Assembly (NCBI GenBank): GCA_009694135.1 | Contig: SHVS01000003.1 | Span: forward strand, 1 to 64,000 | Reading direction: 5' to 3' | Length of the DNA: 64,000 nucleotides | From: Alphaproteobacteria bacterium | GTDB lineage: Bacteria > Pseudomonadota > Alphaproteobacteria > UBA6615 | Shown here: positions 8,063 through 17,938 of the stretch, piece by piece | How the letters are laid out: every line of letters starts with the position of its first letter | Position numbering within the stretch: position 1 is the stretch's first letter | The notes under the pieces: model-generated | Told to the model about the DNA's origin: nothing | Seen by the model: only the letters and a program-made list of their open reading frames with translations | Databases searched by the model: none | Program-made: the position numbers and the translations under genes

Positions 8063-8626
8063 ATGGCGCCAAAGGACAAGATTGCGGGCAGATCGGTTAC
8101 CCTTCGTCCGGCCCGGCCTGAATGCGGCCAGCACAAAGGGCCCCCGCGGGGGCCCTATGTGCTACCCCGTCTGATGCATTTTTGCTCCGGCCCACCGACG
8201 CATTTTTACTCCGGCGTTGACATCGCCCGGAGGCTGTATTGCATCACCCATCGACCGATCGTCGAGCGGCTGTTCGGCTGGGACGCCGCCCGCGAGGGGG
8301 CGCGTTTCGACCGAGAATTCACGGTCGAGGAGGCGCAGATCATCGAGATCGGCAGCAATGCGATCGGCTGGCTGCAAGCCGGAGAAGACGAAGGCATGGT
8401 CCGGCTCAAGCAGATCTGCATCGACCGCGCCTTCCAGCGGCGCGGCATCGGCACGAAGCTGCTGCGGGAGCTGATCGCGTCCGCCGACGCACGGCGGCTC
8501 CCCATGGAGCTGACCGTCGCGCGCATCAACCCTGCGGTCGGTCTCTATGCCCGGCTCGGGTTCAACGTCGTGGATAGCAACGACTACGAATTCACCATGC
8601 GGCGCGAGGCGGCGGCGGGCGGGTAG
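8063..8626 (+). CDS. GNAT-family N-acetyltransferase carrying an in-frame IS-remnant insertion
   Basis: The second half is a clear GNAT domain: IVERLFGWD, IIEIGSNAIGWLQ, acetyl-CoA loop RAFQRRGIGTKLL, and the C-terminal NPAVGLYARLGFNVV. The N-terminus VTLRPARPE also looks like the usual GNAT start (TLRPA..ED). Between them, from about residue 21 to 53, the frame crosses a palindrome (8130-8163) and an IS21-like end (8172-8222) and encodes CGQHKGPPRG..HFYSGVD, foreign to the family. The insertion of about 100 bp keeps the frame open. Whether the 187-aa product folds is unclear. The substrate is unknown. It is convergent with ilvC, 12 bp away. Confidence 0.75.
   Translation: MAPKDKIAGRSVTLRPARPECGQHKGPPRGPYVLPRLMHFCSGPPTHFYSGVDIARRLYCITHRPIVERLFGWDAAREGARFDREFTVEEAQIIEIGSNAIGWLQAGEDEGMVRLKQICIDRAFQRRGIGTKLLRELIASADARRLPMELTVARINPAVGLYARLGFNVVDSNDYEFTMRREAAAGG
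8130..8163. repeat. 34-nt near-perfect palindrome within the GNAT-gene insertion
   Basis: AGCACA-A-AGGGCCCCCG / CGGGGGCCCT-A-TGTGCT: both arms match except for one A/A mismatch. It has no T-tract, so it is not a standard terminator on either strand. It lies directly beside the IS21-like end at 8172-8222 and is probably part of the same inserted fragment. Confidence 0.7.
8172..8222. mobile_element. solo IS21-like end inside the GNAT gene
   Basis: The complement of 8222-8172 reads TGTCAACGCCGGAGTAAAAA..., with a second related copy (GCCGGAGCAAAAATGC) 24 bp further in. It shares the CGCCGGAGTAAAAAT core with the end at 79-147, and has the TGT terminus typical of IS21-family ends. No transposase lies beside it: the sequence to the left is the palindrome at 8130-8163 and then host-like GNAT sequence. 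It is therefore a remnant (deletion scar or non-autonomous derivative). Confidence 0.55.
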
Positions 8627-8638
8627 AACCCGAAACCG

Positions 8639-9673
<1,035 letters not shown>

Positions 9674-9696
9674 TCACCAGATTCTGCGGCCTCAGC

Positions 9697-9785
9697 CTTC
9701 GTGACGGCCGCTCCCGCGGCCTCCTCAGGATGAGGCGAAACCTTGTCCCTCATGCCGAGGCGCGCCCAATGGGAGCGTCACGAAG
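9697..9785. repeat. REP-like imperfect inverted repeat in the ilvN-ilvC gap
   Basis: Outer arms CTTCGTGACG (9697-9706) and CGTCACGAAG (9776-9785) are perfectly complementary, with further pairing of GCTCCC with GGGAGC and CTCAGGATGAGG-type internal arms. The wording CCTCAGGATGAGG...CTCATGCCGAGG resembles the dispersed palindromic repeats found between genes in many alphaproteobacteria. In the transcript it would form a long hairpin between ilvN and ilvC. Confidence 0.65.
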
Positions 9786-9804
9786 CATGCAGTGACCGGC
9801 GGTC

Positions 9805-10320
9805 TTAAATCGCCTTGGCCCCGCGGGCAATGGCGACAACGCCTGACCGGGCCAGCTCGACCTGGCCCAGGGTGCGCATCAGCTCGACGAAACTATCGAG
9901 CTTCTCAGGCGAGCCGGTCAGCGAAAAGACAAAGGATTCGACCGTGGTGTCCGACACCTTGGCGCCGAAGATATCGGCGATGCGCAAGGCTTCCACCCGC
10001 TTGGCGCCCTTGCCGACCACCTTGACCAGCGCCAATTCGCGCTCGATATGCGCGCCTTCGGCGGTCAAATCATGCACGGAATGGATCGGCACCAGGCGCT
10101 GCAACTGCGCCTTGATCTGCTCGATCACCATCGGTGTGCCGCTGGTGACGACATTGATGCGCGATTGGCTGCCATCCTCGGTCACCGACGACACGGTCAG
10201 GCTCTCGATGTTGTAGCCGCGGCCGGAAAACAGCCCGATGACACGTGCCAAAACGCCCGGCTCGTTATCCACGATCACCGCCATGGTGTGGCGTTCGATG
10301 GCTTCCGGCGCCCTAGACAA
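9805..10320 (-). CDS. ilvN: acetolactate synthase small (regulatory) subunit
   Basis: Regulatory subunit of acetohydroxyacid synthase; it binds valine and stimulates the large subunit. 171 aa. The ACT domain is at residues about 10-85 (HTMAVIVDNEPGVLARVIGL, FSGRGYNIESLTV), followed by the ALS_ss C-terminal domain (ALVKV, FGAKVSDTT). The TTG start at 10320 overlaps the ilvB stop by 8 nt and is preceded by GGAAGAGGG, which supports translational coupling. Confidence 0.95.
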   Translation of the reverse strand: MSRAPEAIERHTMAVIVDNEPGVLARVIGLFSGRGYNIESLTVSSVTEDGSQSRINVVTSGTPMVIEQIKAQLQRLVPIHSVHDLTAEGAHIERELALVKVVGKGAKRVEALRIADIFGAKVSDTTVESFVFSLTGSPEKLDSFVELMRTLGQVELARSGVVAIARGAKAI

Positions 10321-12088
10321 GGACCATGCCCTCTTCCGAAACCTTCTGCTCCTGCTTCTGCGGCGGCCCGAGCAGGATTTCGTTATGCGCCTTGCCGCCG
10401 GGGATCATCGGGTAGCAGTTCTCGTCCTTGGCGACGCGGATGTCGGCGATCACCGCCTTGGGGCAGGCGATCATGTCCTTGATCAGCCCGTCGAGGTCGG
10501 ACGGCTTATCGGCGCGCATGCCGACAGCGCCAAACGCCTCGGCCAGCTTGACGAAATCGGGCAAGGCGGCGGAGTAGCTTTCCGAGTAGCGGCTGCCATG
10601 CAGCAACTCCTGCCACTGGCGCACCATGCCCATGTATTCGTTGTTGAGGATGAAAATCTTCACCGGCAGCCGGTATTGGGCCGCGGTCCCCATTTCCTGG
10701 ATGTTCATCAGGATCGAGGCCTCGCCGGCGACGTCGATCACCAGCGACTTGGGATGCGCGATCTGCACGCCCACCGCCGCCGGCAGCCCATAACCCATGG
10801 TCCCGAGCCCGCCCGAGGTGAGCCAGCGCATCGGCTCCTCGAAACGCAGGAATTGCGCCGCCCACATCTGATGTTGGCCGACTTCGGTGGTGATATAGAC
10901 GTCGCGCCCGCGGATCGCTTCGTACAGCCGTTGCAGCGCGAATTGCGGCTTGATCACGTCGGGTGTGTTCTTGAAGCGCAGGCAATCGACCGCGCGCCAG
11001 CCCTCGATCTGCTGCCACCAGGCGGCGAGCGCCTTTGCGTCCGGCTTCACCTTGATCCGCGCCCATTCCTTGCGGATGTCGCCGATCACCGAGCCGACAT
11101 CGCCGATGATCGGCAGGTCGACGCGCACGCTCTTGTTGATCGAGCTCGGGTCGATGTCGATGTGGATCTTCTTCGACCCGGGCGAGAAAGCATCCAGCCG
11201 TCCGGTCACGCGGTCGTCGAAGCGCGCGCCGACCGCCACCATCAAATCGCAGCCATGCATGGCGAGATTGGATTCATAGGTGCCGTGCATCCCGACCATG
11301 CCGAGCGACTGCTTGTCGGAGGCGGGAAACGCGCCGAGCCCCATCAGGGTCATGGTCGCCGGGTAGCCGGTCGTACGCACCAGCTTGGTCACCAGCTTGC
11401 AGGCGTCCACGCCCGAATTCACCGCCCCGCCGCCGATGTAGAACAGCGGCCGCTTGGCGGCGGCCAGCATCGCCACGGCCGCCTTGATCCGCTCCGGATC
11501 GCCCTTGAGCTGGGGCCGGTAGTTCTTGAGCGTGACATCCTCGCGCAGCGTGTAATCGCCGGTCGCGAATTGCAGGTCCTTGGGGATGTCGACCACCACC
11601 GGGCCAGGCCGGCCACTGCGCGCCACGGCGAAGGCCTCATGCAGTACGCGCGCCAGCTTGTTGACGTCCTTGACCAGGTAATTGTGCTTGGTGCAGGAGC
11701 GCGTGATGCCGGTCGTGTCGCATTCCTGGAACGCGTCATTGCCGATCAGATGCGTCGGCACCTGACCGGTCAGGCAGACGATCGGCACGCTATCCATCAG
11801 CGCATCGGCCAGGCCGGTGACCGAATTAGTCGCGCCCGGGCCGGAGGTCACTAAGACCACGCCGACCTTGCCGGTCGAGCGGGCATAGCCTTCGGCCGCA
11901 TGCACCGCCCCACCCTCCTGGCGCACCAGGATGTGGCGGATCGAGTTCTGCTTGAACAGCGCGTCATAAATCGGCAGCACGGCGCCGCCCGGATAGCCGA
12001 AAATCACATCGACGCCCTGATCGACGAGCGCGCGCAGCACGATGTCCGCGCCAGTCATGCGCGGGGCCGTCTCTTTTGCCGCCGCCAT
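10313..12088 (-). CDS. ilvB: acetolactate synthase large (catalytic) subunit
   Basis: Thiamine-diphosphate enzyme that condenses two pyruvates, or pyruvate and 2-ketobutyrate, in branched-chain amino acid synthesis. The ORF track starts at 12154; I choose ATG 12088 (591 aa) because it follows GAGGAG at a good distance. Catalytic Glu lies in LVRQEGGAVHAAEGYAR, the FAD/central domain in the middle (MTLMGLGAFPASD), and the ThDP/Mg motif spans GEASILMNIQEMGTAAQYRL to NNEYMGM. First gene of ilvBNC, 72 bp downstream of miaA on the same strand. Confidence 0.97.
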   Translation of the reverse strand: MAAAKETAPRMTGADIVLRALVDQGVDVIFGYPGGAVLPIYDALFKQNSIRHILVRQEGGAVHAAEGYARSTGKVGVVLVTSGPGATNSVTGLADALMDSVPIVCLTGQVPTHLIGNDAFQECDTTGITRSCTKHNYLVKDVNKLARVLHEAFAVARSGRPGPVVVDIPKDLQFATGDYTLREDVTLKNYRPQLKGDPERIKAAVAMLAAAKRPLFYIGGGAVNSGVDACKLVTKLVRTTGYPATMTLMGLGAFPASDKQSLGMVGMHGTYESNLAMHGCDLMVAVGARFDDRVTGRLDAFSPGSKKIHIDIDPSSINKSVRVDLPIIGDVGSVIGDIRKEWARIKVKPDAKALAAWWQQIEGWRAVDCLRFKNTPDVIKPQFALQRLYEAIRGRDVYITTEVGQHQMWAAQFLRFEEPMRWLTSGGLGTMGYGLPAAVGVQIAHPKSLVIDVAGEASILMNIQEMGTAAQYRLPVKIFILNNEYMGMVRQWQELLHGSRYSESYSAALPDFVKLAEAFGAVGMRADKPSDLDGLIKDMIACPKAVIADIRVAKDENCYPMIPGGKAHNEILLGPPQKQEQKVSEEGMVLV

Positions 12089-12160
12089 AGTCGCTCCTCG
12101 ATCCAGAACCATTTTGGGCAAATGCGAAGGGCGCGACCTTAGGGACCGCGCCACCGAGCG

Positions 12161-13096
12161 TCAAGTAACTTTCGACAAGATATCCGGCATCATATACGAT
12201 GAATATTGCTCTTCTATGAAGATTGTAGTAATAATGTTGCGCGATCCAGTCTGGATTTGATGCCGAAACCAGGTTGCCTGCCGTTTGGCGTAGCGACGGG
12301 TCGCCGTTGTCGCGGCTGCGAGAGCCCCCGGCAGGTCGCTCTCGCCGCGCAGATAGGCGCCCAGCTCGCGCACCGCCACCGCTTTCATCGCCGGTAGGCG
12401 CGGGTCGAGGCCAAGAGCATAGATCCGCTCGATTTCCGCCAGGGCGCCCTGATCGACCATGCTCGCGAGCCGCGTCGCTATCGACGCATGCAGCTTCGCT
12501 CGTGCTGGAAGCAATACGATGACCTGGACGCCCAGCCCAGGCGCATCGGCCGGCAGCGCCTGCCAATCCGACAGCGGACGCCCGGTCGCTTCCAAGACCT
12601 CCGTGGCGCGCGCGATACGTTGCGGATCGCTAACCCGAATGCGCGCAGCTCCAACCGGATCACGCCCGGCGAGCGCCGCGTGCAGCGCTACTGGCCCCTC
12701 GCGATCGAGGCGTGCGCGCACCGCGCGGCGCACATCGTCGGGCACCGGCGGGATGGGCGCCAAGCCTTCGGTCAACGCCTTAAGATAGAGCCCGGTGCCG
12801 CCGACCAGGATCGGGCGCAAGCCGTCCGCGCGCGCCCGCGCCATCGCGTCCAGAGCCAAAGACCGCCAGATGCCGGCCGAACAGGCCTCGGCCGCGCCCA
12901 GCACGCCATAAAGCCGATGCGGTACCAAGGCCTCATCCTCGGGGCTGGGGCGCGCGGTCACGATCCGCAGCTCGCGATAGACCTGCAGCGCGTCGGCGTT
13001 TATCACCACACCGCCAAGCAAGCGGGCGAGACCCATGGCCAGCGCCGATTTTCCGCTCGCAGTCGGGCCGGCGATGATGATCGCATCGCCGCTCAC
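12161..13096 (-). CDS. miaA: tRNA dimethylallyltransferase
   Basis: Adds a dimethylallyl group to N6 of A37 in tRNAs that read codons starting with U. The P-loop is GPTASGKSALA (residues about 10-20); DALQVYREL and LVGGTGLYLKAL follow, and the C-terminal RYAKRQATWFRHQ is the conserved end of the catalytic domain. The last 30 or so residues (NIITTIFIEEQYSSYMM..) are encoded by clearly AT-richer DNA than the surroundings. 311 aa. Divergent from serB, whose start is only 15 bp away. Confidence 0.96.
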   Translation of the reverse strand: MSGDAIIIAGPTASGKSALAMGLARLLGGVVINADALQVYRELRIVTARPSPEDEALVPHRLYGVLGAAEACSAGIWRSLALDAMARARADGLRPILVGGTGLYLKALTEGLAPIPPVPDDVRRAVRARLDREGPVALHAALAGRDPVGAARIRVSDPQRIARATEVLEATGRPLSDWQALPADAPGLGVQVIVLLPARAKLHASIATRLASMVDQGALAEIERIYALGLDPRLPAMKAVAVRELGAYLRGESDLPGALAAATTATRRYAKRQATWFRHQIQTGSRNIITTIFIEEQYSSYMMPDILSKVT

Positions 13097-13111
13097 GAAA
13101 GGCCTCTGCGC

Positions 13112-14005
13112 TTGAACACCTGTCTGGTCCTTATCGCCCCAAGGGGCGGGCTCGACGAGAGCCGCATCGGGGCGGTGCGCGCGGCGCTCGGCCTCGCGGG
13201 TTGGCGCCCGGGGAACGAGCGCTGGCTATCCCTGGGCGAGGCCTGGGAGGCCGCCGTCGATGCGCCCGACGCGCACGCAATCGAGCAGGCGGCACGGCTG
13301 GCCACCGCCGGGGGGCGGATCGATGTCGCGGTTCTGCCGCAAGCAGGGCGCCGGAAAATGCTGCTCGTGGCCGACATGGAATCCACCATGATCGAGAACG
13401 AGCTGTTGGTCGAGATGGCTGAGCTGGCCGGGCTTGGTTCGGCGATGGCCGAGGAGACCGCCCGCACCATGCGCGGCGAGCTTGATTTCAAGGCGTCGCT
13501 TCGCGCGCGGGTCAAGCGCTTCGCCGGACAAAAGGTCGCACTGTTGGATTTGGCCGCCGCCCGCATCCGTCCGATCGCCGGCGGCCATACTCTGGTCGCG
13601 ACCATGCGCGCGAACGGGGCCGCGACGGCGCTGGTCAGCGGCGGTTTCACGGTTTTCGCCGAGCCCTTCGCCCGCAGCCTCGGCTTCGACCAGGTCGCCG
13701 CCAACCGCCTTGAAGTGGCCGCCGGCACGCTCACCGGCGCGGTGGCCGAGCCAATCCTCGGCGCCGAGGAAAAGCTCCAAGAGCTGGTCAGGCTGGCCGG
13801 CGAGCGCGGCCTCGGGTTGGACGCGGCGCTCAGTGTCGGCGACGGGGCGAATGACGTGCCGATGCTCTCAGCGGCCGGCCTGGGCGTTGCGTTCCACCCC
13901 AAGCCGGTCGCCGCCGCCGCCGCACGCGCGCGCATCGACCATGGCGATCTCAGCGCGCTTCTGTTTCTGCAAGGCTATCGGCGCGACGAATTCGTCGGAG
14001 CGTAA
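13112..14005 (+). CDS. serB: phosphoserine phosphatase
   Basis: HAD-family enzyme that makes serine from phosphoserine. The ORF track extends to 12488, but that part is a shadow of miaA. The protein-like sequence starts NTCLVLIAPRGGLDES, so I take TTG 13112, ten bases after GAAAGG; about 297 aa. Motif 1 reads ADMESTMI, with the nucleophile Asp followed by Glu where most SerB proteins have a second Asp (DxDxT). Motif 2 is ALVSGGF and motif 4 SVGDGANDVPML. Convergent with degP, with a hairpin between. Confidence 0.92.
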   Translation: MNTCLVLIAPRGGLDESRIGAVRAALGLAGWRPGNERWLSLGEAWEAAVDAPDAHAIEQAARLATAGGRIDVAVLPQAGRRKMLLVADMESTMIENELLVEMAELAGLGSAMAEETARTMRGELDFKASLRARVKRFAGQKVALLDLAAARIRPIAGGHTLVATMRANGAATALVSGGFTVFAEPFARSLGFDQVAANRLEVAAGTLTGAVAEPILGAEEKLQELVRLAGERGLGLDAALSVGDGANDVPMLSAAGLGVAFHPKPVAAAAARARIDHGDLSALLFLQGYRRDEFVGA

Positions 14006-14018
14006 GCCCGCAAACGCG

Positions 14019-14044
14019 ACGGGCCGCCCAACCGGGCGGCCCGT
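14019..14044. terminator. hairpin between convergent serB and degP
   Basis: ACGGGCCGCCC, loop AACC, GGGCGGCCCGT: an 11-bp perfect stem. It has only short T-rich sequence after it, but its position between two convergent stop codons suggests a bidirectional terminator. Confidence 0.7.
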
Positions 14045-14067
14045 AAGTTTCTCGCGCGTGTGTGGCG

Positions 14068-15576
14068 CTAGCCGCCGACCGGCATGGCGACGAAGCGGTT
14101 TTCGCCGCGGCGATTGACCAGCATCAGCACCGAGCGCCGCCCAGCATCCTTCGCCGCCTTGATCTTCGCCTGGACGCTGGCGGGCGTGGTGACTTCCTGC
14201 TGCGCCACTTCGACAATCACGTCGCCGGGGGCCAGCGACCTATCCGCCGCCGCCCCGCCTTGAGTGACTTCGGTGACGACCACGCCTTTGACGTCCGGAT
14301 TGATCTGGAACTTCTTGCGGAGTTCATCGGTGACGACAGCAAGACCGAGCCCGAGATCGCGCATGGTGCCGGCGCCGGCATCGTCGGGAATCGTGGTCGG
14401 ATTGGCGGCCGCCTGCTGTTGCTCGGCCTCCTCCAGCTCGCCGACATTGACCAGGAGCTTGGTAATGTGACCGCCGCGCCACACTTCCACTGGCACATCG
14501 CGGCCGGGATCGGTATCGGCGACGATGCGCGGCAACTCGCGCATGCTCGGAATCGGACGGTCGTCGAAGGACAGCACTACGTCGCCCGCCTGAATCTTGC
14601 CCTTCTCGGCCGGGCCACCTTCTTTCACGCTCGCGATCAGCGCACCTTGGGTGCGCTCAAGACCGGCGGTCTTGGCCAAGTCTTCGGGCACGGTCTGCAC
14701 ATTGACGCCGATCCAGCCGCGCTTGGTGCGGCCATACTTTTGCAGCTGCGCGATCACGTGCTTGCTGATAGCGGCCGGCACGGCGAAACCGATGCCGACG
14801 CTATTTCCGTTCGGAGAATAGATCGCCGTGTTGATGCCGATCACCTGACCGTCGAGGTTGAACAGCGGGCCGCCCGAGTTGCCGCGATTGATCGAGGCAT
14901 CCGTCTGGATGAAGTTGTCGTACGGTCCTTGGCTGATGTCGCGCGCGCGCGCCGAGATAATTCCAACCGTGACCGTGCCGCCCAGGCCGAAGGGATTGCC
15001 GATCGCCATGACCCAGTCACCCACGCGCGCGGCATCCGAGTCGCCCCAGGTAAGCGCCGGCAGCGGCCGATTGGCCTGAACCTTGAGCAGCGCCAGATCG
15101 GTTTTCTTGTCGACGCCGATCAAAGTGGCCGGAAAGCGCTCTTCATCCTGCAGGATGACCGTGATTTCCGTGGCCCCTTCGATCACATGGTTGTTGGTGA
15201 CGATGTAGCCCGATGCGTCGATGATGAAGCCCGAGCCGAGCGCGGTCGTGCGGCGCTGTTGCGGCTTCGCCTGACGGTTGCGCTCCTCGAAATTGCGAAA
15301 CAGCTCGTCCAGCGGCGTCTGCGGCTGTGCCTGCCCCCCTGGCCCGCGTGGCGTCGGCGCCTGTGCCTGGCCGGGACGCGGGCCACCCTGCGTGGTGGCG
15401 ATATTCACCACCGAGGGCAACACTTTGTCGACCAGATCGGCGAAAGTCTCCGGCGCGCCACGCGCCCAGGCCTCACCGCCAAGGCCGGAGGCTGCAAGAG
15501 TGGCGGCTACCGCAAGGACACGGCCCAACGCCGCCAAGCTGAGGGTCGTGCGACTTGAAATCAGTGCGTCAGGCAT
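14068..15576 (-). CDS. degP: periplasmic serine endoprotease DegP/HtrA (Do family)
   Basis: 502 aa with a signal peptide (residues 1-38, ending GEAWA). The trypsin-like domain has His130 (TNNHVIEG), Asp160 (KKTDLALL) and Ser234 (GNSGGPLF). Two PDZ domains follow (about 280-370 and 410-495), with RGWIGVNVQ and GLGLAVV marking their starts. A Gly/Pro/Gln-rich loop at residues 64-88 is the variable LA-type loop. Downstream of hflK-hflC on the same strand, the common alphaproteobacterial hflK-hflC-degP arrangement; it degrades or refolds damaged envelope proteins. Confidence 0.96.
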   Translation of the reverse strand: MPDALISSRTTLSLAALGRVLAVAATLAASGLGGEAWARGAPETFADLVDKVLPSVVNIATTQGGPRPGQAQAPTPRGPGGQAQPQTPLDELFRNFEERNRQAKPQQRRTTALGSGFIIDASGYIVTNNHVIEGATEITVILQDEERFPATLIGVDKKTDLALLKVQANRPLPALTWGDSDAARVGDWVMAIGNPFGLGGTVTVGIISARARDISQGPYDNFIQTDASINRGNSGGPLFNLDGQVIGINTAIYSPNGNSVGIGFAVPAAISKHVIAQLQKYGRTKRGWIGVNVQTVPEDLAKTAGLERTQGALIASVKEGGPAEKGKIQAGDVVLSFDDRPIPSMRELPRIVADTDPGRDVPVEVWRGGHITKLLVNVGELEEAEQQQAAANPTTIPDDAGAGTMRDLGLGLAVVTDELRKKFQINPDVKGVVVTEVTQGGAAADRSLAPGDVIVEVAQQEVTTPASVQAKIKAAKDAGRRSVLMLVNRRGENRFVAMPVGG

Positions 15577-15747
15577 GGTGTCTCACCCTTTGAACGCCGT
15601 GCAAGCCGGCGCGCGCAACTATTAACATCCTACCACTTTCGCCGCCTTGTAAATAGCGGCCTCGGCCGAGCGGGAGAGTGCATCGCCACTGATGTACAAA
15701 GCCTCACCGTCCGTCACGCGCGCCGTCGAGCGTCTCCGTCGAACACT

Positions 15748-16659
15748 TTATCGTTTGGCCGGCGGCGGCGCGGCGACCGGATCGGTTCCGAATTTGCCTT
15801 GCCAGCCAGAGAAGTAGCGGAAGAAGTCGGTGTCCGGCGAGAGCACCAGGGTCGTCCCTTCGGCCAGGAAGGTCGTCTTGTAGGCCTCCAACGAGCGGTA
15901 AAAATCAAAGAAGTCGTGATCCTTGCCATAAGCTTCGCCCAGCACGCGGTTGCGGGTCGCCTCTCCCTCGCCGCGCAGCACCTGAGACTGGCGCTCCGCC
16001 TCGGCCAGTAGAACAGTGCGTTCGCGGTCGGCCGTGGCGCGAATACGGCGAGCGTTTTCCTCGCCCTCGGCGCGCAACAGATTGGCCTCGCGCTCGCGCT
16101 CCGAGCGCATGCGTTGATAGACGTTGGCGAGCACGTCCTCGGGCAACTCGGTCCGACCGATGCGCACGTCGACCAGCAGCACGCCGAACTTCTTAGCCTC
16201 GTCGGTTACGGCTTCCTGCACGCGCCGCATGATTTCGCCGCGCCGTTCCGAAAGGAGTTCAGACAAGTCGGTACGAGCGAGGACGCTGCGCATGGTCGAA
16301 CTTAAGATTCCGCCAAAATTGTTGGCGAAGTTCGATTCACTCGTTACGGACGTATAGAACTCGAGCGGATCGGTGATCCGATACCGCGCAAAGCCATCGA
16401 CGATCACCCGCTTCTGGTCAGACAGAATCATCTGATCGGGCGGAGGATCCAGGCTTAGGACCCGCGAGTCGTAATAGACCACCGACTCCATCAGCGGAAC
16501 CTTGAAATACAGTCCCGGCTCGGAGATCACCCGTACCGGATTCTGGAACCGCAATACCAGCGCCTGGTTCGTCTGGTGGACCACGAAGACCGACGTAAAT
16601 AAGCCGAAGACAGCCATGGCCGACAACGCGCCGACCAGCGTTAGGGCAATGCGGTTCAT
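15748..16659 (-). CDS. hflC: FtsH protease modulator HflC
   Basis: SPFH/prohibitin-family inner-membrane protein, partner of HflK in the large complex that surrounds and modulates FtsH. One N-terminal membrane segment (ALTLVGALSAMAVFGLFTS) is followed by the SPFH domain in the periplasm (VLRFQNPVRVISEPGLYFKV) and a long Glu/Arg-rich coiled coil (SEREREANLLRAEGEENARR). 303 aa. Its start overlaps the hflK stop by 4 nt. Confidence 0.96.
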   Translation of the reverse strand: MNRIALTLVGALSAMAVFGLFTSVFVVHQTNQALVLRFQNPVRVISEPGLYFKVPLMESVVYYDSRVLSLDPPPDQMILSDQKRVIVDGFARYRITDPLEFYTSVTSESNFANNFGGILSSTMRSVLARTDLSELLSERRGEIMRRVQEAVTDEAKKFGVLLVDVRIGRTELPEDVLANVYQRMRSEREREANLLRAEGEENARRIRATADRERTVLLAEAERQSQVLRGEGEATRNRVLGEAYGKDHDFFDFYRSLEAYKTTFLAEGTTLVLSPDTDFFRYFSGWQGKFGTDPVAAPPPAKR

Positions 16660-17813
16660 CGCGGCACCTCCGCGCCACCGGGTCTGACCGCAGGCGCGGC
16701 AGGGGCCGGCACACGCCGCGAAAGGTCATTGAGCGGAAGATAGGGGACAACACCATTGCCGCCCTGCGCCGTGGCGGGATCGATAATAATCTTGTTCGCT
16801 TTGTTGAGAATTTCCGACATCGTATCGAGATACATGCGCCGCCGCGTCACTTCCGGCGCGGTCAGATAGGCGGCATAGATCGACTGGAAACGCTGCGCCT
16901 CGCCCTCGGCCTGCTTCGTGAGCTGCTCCTTGTAGCCGGTCGCATCCTGGACGATGCGCGAAACCTCGCCGCGTGCGGTCGGCACGATGCGGTTCGAGTA
17001 GGCCTCGGCCTCGTTCTGCAACCGGTCGCGATCCTGACGCGCGCGCTGCACTTCATTGAACATATCGATCACCGGAGCCGGGGGTTCGACCTGAAGCAGC
17101 TGCACATTCTGCACTTGCACCCCCGAGCCATAGGAATTGAGCACCTGTTGCAGCAGCTTGCGCGCCTGCGACTCGACCTCCGCGCGGCCGGTCGTAAGGA
17201 TGGCCTGCAATTCGTTGCGACCGATCACCTCGCGCATCGCACTTTCCGACACTGCCTTAACGGTCTGCTCCGGATCGCGCAGACCATACAGATAGCGGCC
17301 GGCATGGCCGATCTTCCAATACACGGTGAAGTCGAGATCGGCGATATTCTGATCGCTGGTCAGCATTAGGCTTTCCTGCGGCACATCATTGCGCCGGCCG
17401 CTTGTCGTGGCCGGAAGCCGCGTCTCCTGAGCGCCCGACGACCGAAAGCCCACATCCGTACGATTGAGCCGCTCGGTGTTGGGCGTGACGACTTCCCCGA
17501 TGGGTGCCGGGGCCCACCAATGCAATCCAGGACCAGTGGTCGCTCCCGTCCAGCGCCCGAACATAAGTTCGACACCCTGCTCGCCGGCGTCGACTTGATA
17601 GAATCCGGTCATGAGCCAGATAAGCCCCACGGCGCCGATGACGATCGCCAAGCCACGGCCGCCGCCCATGCCTCCGGGTAAGACGTTACGGATGCGGTCC
17701 TGACCGCGACGAAGAATCTCTTCGAGGTTGGGAGGCGTTGATCCGTTGCCGGGCTTCGGACCCCAAGGTCCGCCACCCCATGGTCCGCCGCCGCCTTGAT
17801 TCTGCCAGGGCAT
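16656..17813 (-). CDS. hflK: FtsH protease modulator HflK
   Basis: The ORF begins at 17936, but ATG 17813 starts the characteristic glycine-rich cytoplasmic tail MPWQNQGGGGPWGGGPWG and is preceded by AGGA; 385 aa. A single membrane segment (GLAIVIGAVGLIWLMTGFY) is followed by the SPFH domain (QGVELMFGRW, GLHWWAPAPIG) and a C-terminal coiled coil (RDRLQNEAEAYSNRIVPTAR). HflK and HflC assemble as heteromers around FtsH. Divergent from mrp, with about 125 bp for two promoters. Confidence 0.95.
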   Translation of the reverse strand: MPWQNQGGGGPWGGGPWGPKPGNGSTPPNLEEILRRGQDRIRNVLPGGMGGGRGLAIVIGAVGLIWLMTGFYQVDAGEQGVELMFGRWTGATTGPGLHWWAPAPIGEVVTPNTERLNRTDVGFRSSGAQETRLPATTSGRRNDVPQESLMLTSDQNIADLDFTVYWKIGHAGRYLYGLRDPEQTVKAVSESAMREVIGRNELQAILTTGRAEVESQARKLLQQVLNSYGSGVQVQNVQLLQVEPPAPVIDMFNEVQRARQDRDRLQNEAEAYSNRIVPTARGEVSRIVQDATGYKEQLTKQAEGEAQRFQSIYAAYLTAPEVTRRRMYLDTMSEILNKANKIIIDPATAQGGNGVVPYLPLNDLSRRVPAPAAPAVRPGGAEVPR

Positions 17814-17938
17814 ACTGTGTTCCTGTTGTTTCCGATGGGCTTGGCCGACGCCGACGTCCCGCCCTATATCCAGGGGCGGACACGGCGCGGGCGCGCATGT
17901 CAGCTGAGATATTGACCCGTTGCCCGGAGTTTTCAACC

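Noticed and set aside
12488-13111. N-terminal extension of SerB suggested by the ORF track
   Set aside because: It is antisense to miaA and has no SerB-like sequence; the conserved protein begins near 13112.
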